Shown here in pieces: positions 4,885 through 6,047 of a DNA stretch of 6,047 nt. The stretch is from an uncultured Agathobacter sp. (lineage in GTDB: Bacteria > Bacillota > Clostridia > Lachnospirales > Lachnospiraceae): positions 1 through 6,047 of the forward strand of contig CAKRKX010000122.1 of assembly GCA_934358675.1 (NCBI GenBank), in the 5' to 3' direction. Position 1 is the first letter of the stretch. Every line of letters begins with the position of its first letter. A model generated the notes under the pieces. The model was not told the origin of the DNA. It was given only the letters and a program-made list of their open reading frames with translations, and did no database searches. The position numbers were made by a program, and so were the translations under genes.

Positions 4885-5448
4885 TTATTTCTTTTTTACA
4901 CTGTAGCCGAATTTGCCGAGTTTTTTGCCAAGTGCAAAATATTCTCCGTGGGAATACATGACAAGGCCGGACTCGTTGATATGAAACTTTCCGGTTTCGT
5001 CCATGTAGCTGTCATCAACCGTAACACCAACCACTTCTGCGATAAACATCGTGTGGCTGCCAAGTTCCCGCTTCTCGGTAATCCGGCACTCCATATTGAC
5101 CGGGCTCTCCCCGATTCCCATCGCATGGATATGCTCCATCGGAATCGGTGTCAGCCCGGTCTTTTTAAATTTATCAACATCTCTTCCGCTGACAACACCG
5201 CAATAATCGCAAGCATTTACCAGTGACTCATTCGTAAGATTGATCACAAACTCTCCTGTCTCCTCCAGGATCTGATACGAATATCTCGAAGGTCTCACTG
5301 AGATAGATACCATCGGCGGATTGGTACACACCGTTCCCGCCCATGCGACCGTAATAATATTTGATCTGCCTTCTTTATCGGTAACCGATACCATAACTGC
5401 AGGCACCGGGTTGAGCATATTGCCCGGTTTCCAATGTTGTTTTCCCAT
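4885..5448 (-). CDS. Flavin reductase family protein (flavoredoxin-like, FMN-binding split barrel)
   Basis: The 187-residue protein fits the flavin reductase-like / flavoredoxin family (COG1853 type), which binds FMN in a split-barrel fold and acts as an electron carrier or as an NAD(P)H:flavin reductase. Visible landmarks are the N-terminal strand NPVPAVMVSV (13-22), ITVAWAGTV (32-40), RPSRYSYQILEETGEFVINL (52-71), the conserved SGRDVDKF (87-94) and GSHTMFIAEV (130-139). The physiological partner cannot be read from the sequence. I chose the ATG at 5448 because AAAGGAG lies 5 nt upstream. The frame extends 18 codons further to 5502, but those ATGs have no ribosome binding site. It is downstream of dapA on the same strand with a 62-nt gap and no convincing promoter or terminator, so co-transcription is likely. 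Its stop is 8 nt from that of the convergent DUF4364 gene. Confidence 0.9.
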   Translation of the reverse strand: MGKQHWKPGNMLNPVPAVMVSVTDKEGRSNIITVAWAGTVCTNPPMVSISVRPSRYSYQILEETGEFVINLTNESLVNACDYCGVVSGRDVDKFKKTGLTPIPMEHIHAMGIGESPVNMECRITEKRELGSHTMFIAEVVGVTVDDSYMDETGKFHINESGLVMYSHGEYFALGKKLGKFGYSVKKK

Positions 5449-5510
5449 TTGTTCTCCTTTATCGGTATTTCTCTGTCCCAACCGAATCATGTCCATTCCC
5501 AATTGTATGT

Positions 5511-6047
5511 CTATATAATTCCAAGATTTCTCATCACGTCCACTAGTTCTCTGCGATGCTCTTCCTCAATTTCCGTCAGTGGCAGACGAAGCCCTCCCGC
5601 ATCGTATCCAAGCAGCTGCATCGCCGCCTTCACAGGAATCGGATTCACTTCTGAAAACAGTGCATCGATCAGATCAAGGTATTGAAGTTGCAAGCCCCTT
5701 GCTGTACTTAAATTTCCATTTAAGAAACTCGCGACCATATCATGTGTCTCTTTCGGCACAACATTCGAAAGAACCGAGATCACACCGACACCGCCCAGCG
5801 ACAATACCGGAACGATCTGATCATCGTTTCCGGAATAGATTGCCAGACGCCCCTGTGCGAGTTTTGCCAGACGCGCCACCTGTGACAGGTTACCACTCGC
5901 CTCCTTGATTCCCACAACATTTGGACAATCGTTTGCAATTCGGACTGCTGTCTGCGGTAACAGATTGCATCCGGTACGGGACGGCACATTGTACATAATG
6001 ATCGGCCGGTCTGTCTGCGCTGCGATCAACTTGTAATGCTCATACAG
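5511..6047 (-). CDS. dapA: 4-hydroxy-tetrahydrodipicolinate synthase, C-terminal part (runs off the right edge)
   Basis: DapA condenses pyruvate with aspartate semialdehyde, the first committed step to diaminopimelate (peptidoglycan) and lysine. The window holds the last 178 residues of a protein that is usually about 290, so roughly 115 N-terminal residues lie to the right. The visible frame starts LYEHYKLIAA. The catalytic tyrosine and substrate-binding arginine are in MYNVPSRTG (visible Y19 and R24, like E. coli Y133 and R138). The Schiff-base lysine is in GIKEASGN (visible K48, like K161). Further landmarks are YSGNDDQ, GGVGVIS and NPIPVKAAMQLLG, and the C-terminus LRLPLTEIEEEHR is typical. 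Truncation is only by the window edge; no frameshift is seen. The feedback-inhibition residues lie mostly in the unseen part, so lysine sensitivity cannot be judged. The flavin reductase-like gene follows 62 nt downstream. Confidence 0.97.
   Translation of the reverse strand: MYEHYKLIAAQTDRPIIMYNVPSRTGCNLLPQTAVRIANDCPNVVGIKEASGNLSQVARLAKLAQGRLAIYSGNDDQIVPVLSLGGVGVISVLSNVVPKETHDMVASFLNGNLSTARGLQLQYLDLIDALFSEVNPIPVKAAMQLLGYDAGGLRLPLTEIEEEHRRELVDVMRNLGII

Noticed and set aside
5449..5502. 18-codon N-terminal extension of the flavin reductase-like protein
   Set aside because: The upstream ATGs have no Shine-Dalgarno sequence, while the ATG at 5448 has AAAGGAG 5 nt away and the family-typical start.
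5499..5530. Promoter for the flavin reductase-like gene (TACAAT at 5502-5507)
   Set aside because: The -10-like box has no -35 match at 16-18 nt and overlaps the dapA end. Co-transcription with dapA is simpler.

Overview
The window looks like ordinary chromosome from a Gram-positive member of the Clostridia, most likely Lachnospiraceae. This is inferred from protein resemblance (rho next to a zinc-type rpmE, a short malic enzyme, a DUF4364 protein), strong AAGGAG-type ribosome binding sites and moderate GC content. I made no database comparison. I see no transposase, phage gene, CRISPR array, tRNA or rRNA.

Layout. On the minus strand at the left, rho (583-1980) is followed downstream by rpmE (62-262), which ends in a strong bidirectional intrinsic terminator (10-45). 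The 320-base gap between them (263-582) is the most unusual part of the window. It holds a good sigma-A-type promoter for rpmE just after the rho stop, then a leader of about 258 nt. The leader contains two near-identical ~41-nt hairpin repeats, bracketed by two identical 17-nt hairpin repeats. Read in the rpmE direction, each large repeat carries AAGGAG, 7 nt, then ATG, so the leader has two tandem mini-ORFs of 9 and 21 codons.

On the plus strand, transcribed divergently from rho across a short promoter region, are a malic enzyme (2173-3324), a TIGR01212/YhcC-YtqA-type radical SAM protein (3326-4282) starting 1 nt after the malic enzyme stop, and a DUF4364 winged-helix-like protein (4361-4876) with its own ribosome binding site. 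These face a convergent minus-strand pair: dapA (5511 to beyond the right edge, N-terminus missing) and a flavin-reductase-like protein (4885-5448). Only 8 nt separate the two convergent stop codons.

Functionally this is housekeeping: transcription termination (Rho), ribosome (L31), C4/C3 carbon metabolism (malic enzyme), probable tRNA wobble-uridine modification (radical SAM), lysine/diaminopimelate synthesis (DapA), one flavin-dependent protein and one putative regulator. No new multi-gene system is evident. The candidate novelty is the repeat-built, mini-ORF-bearing leader of rpmE.
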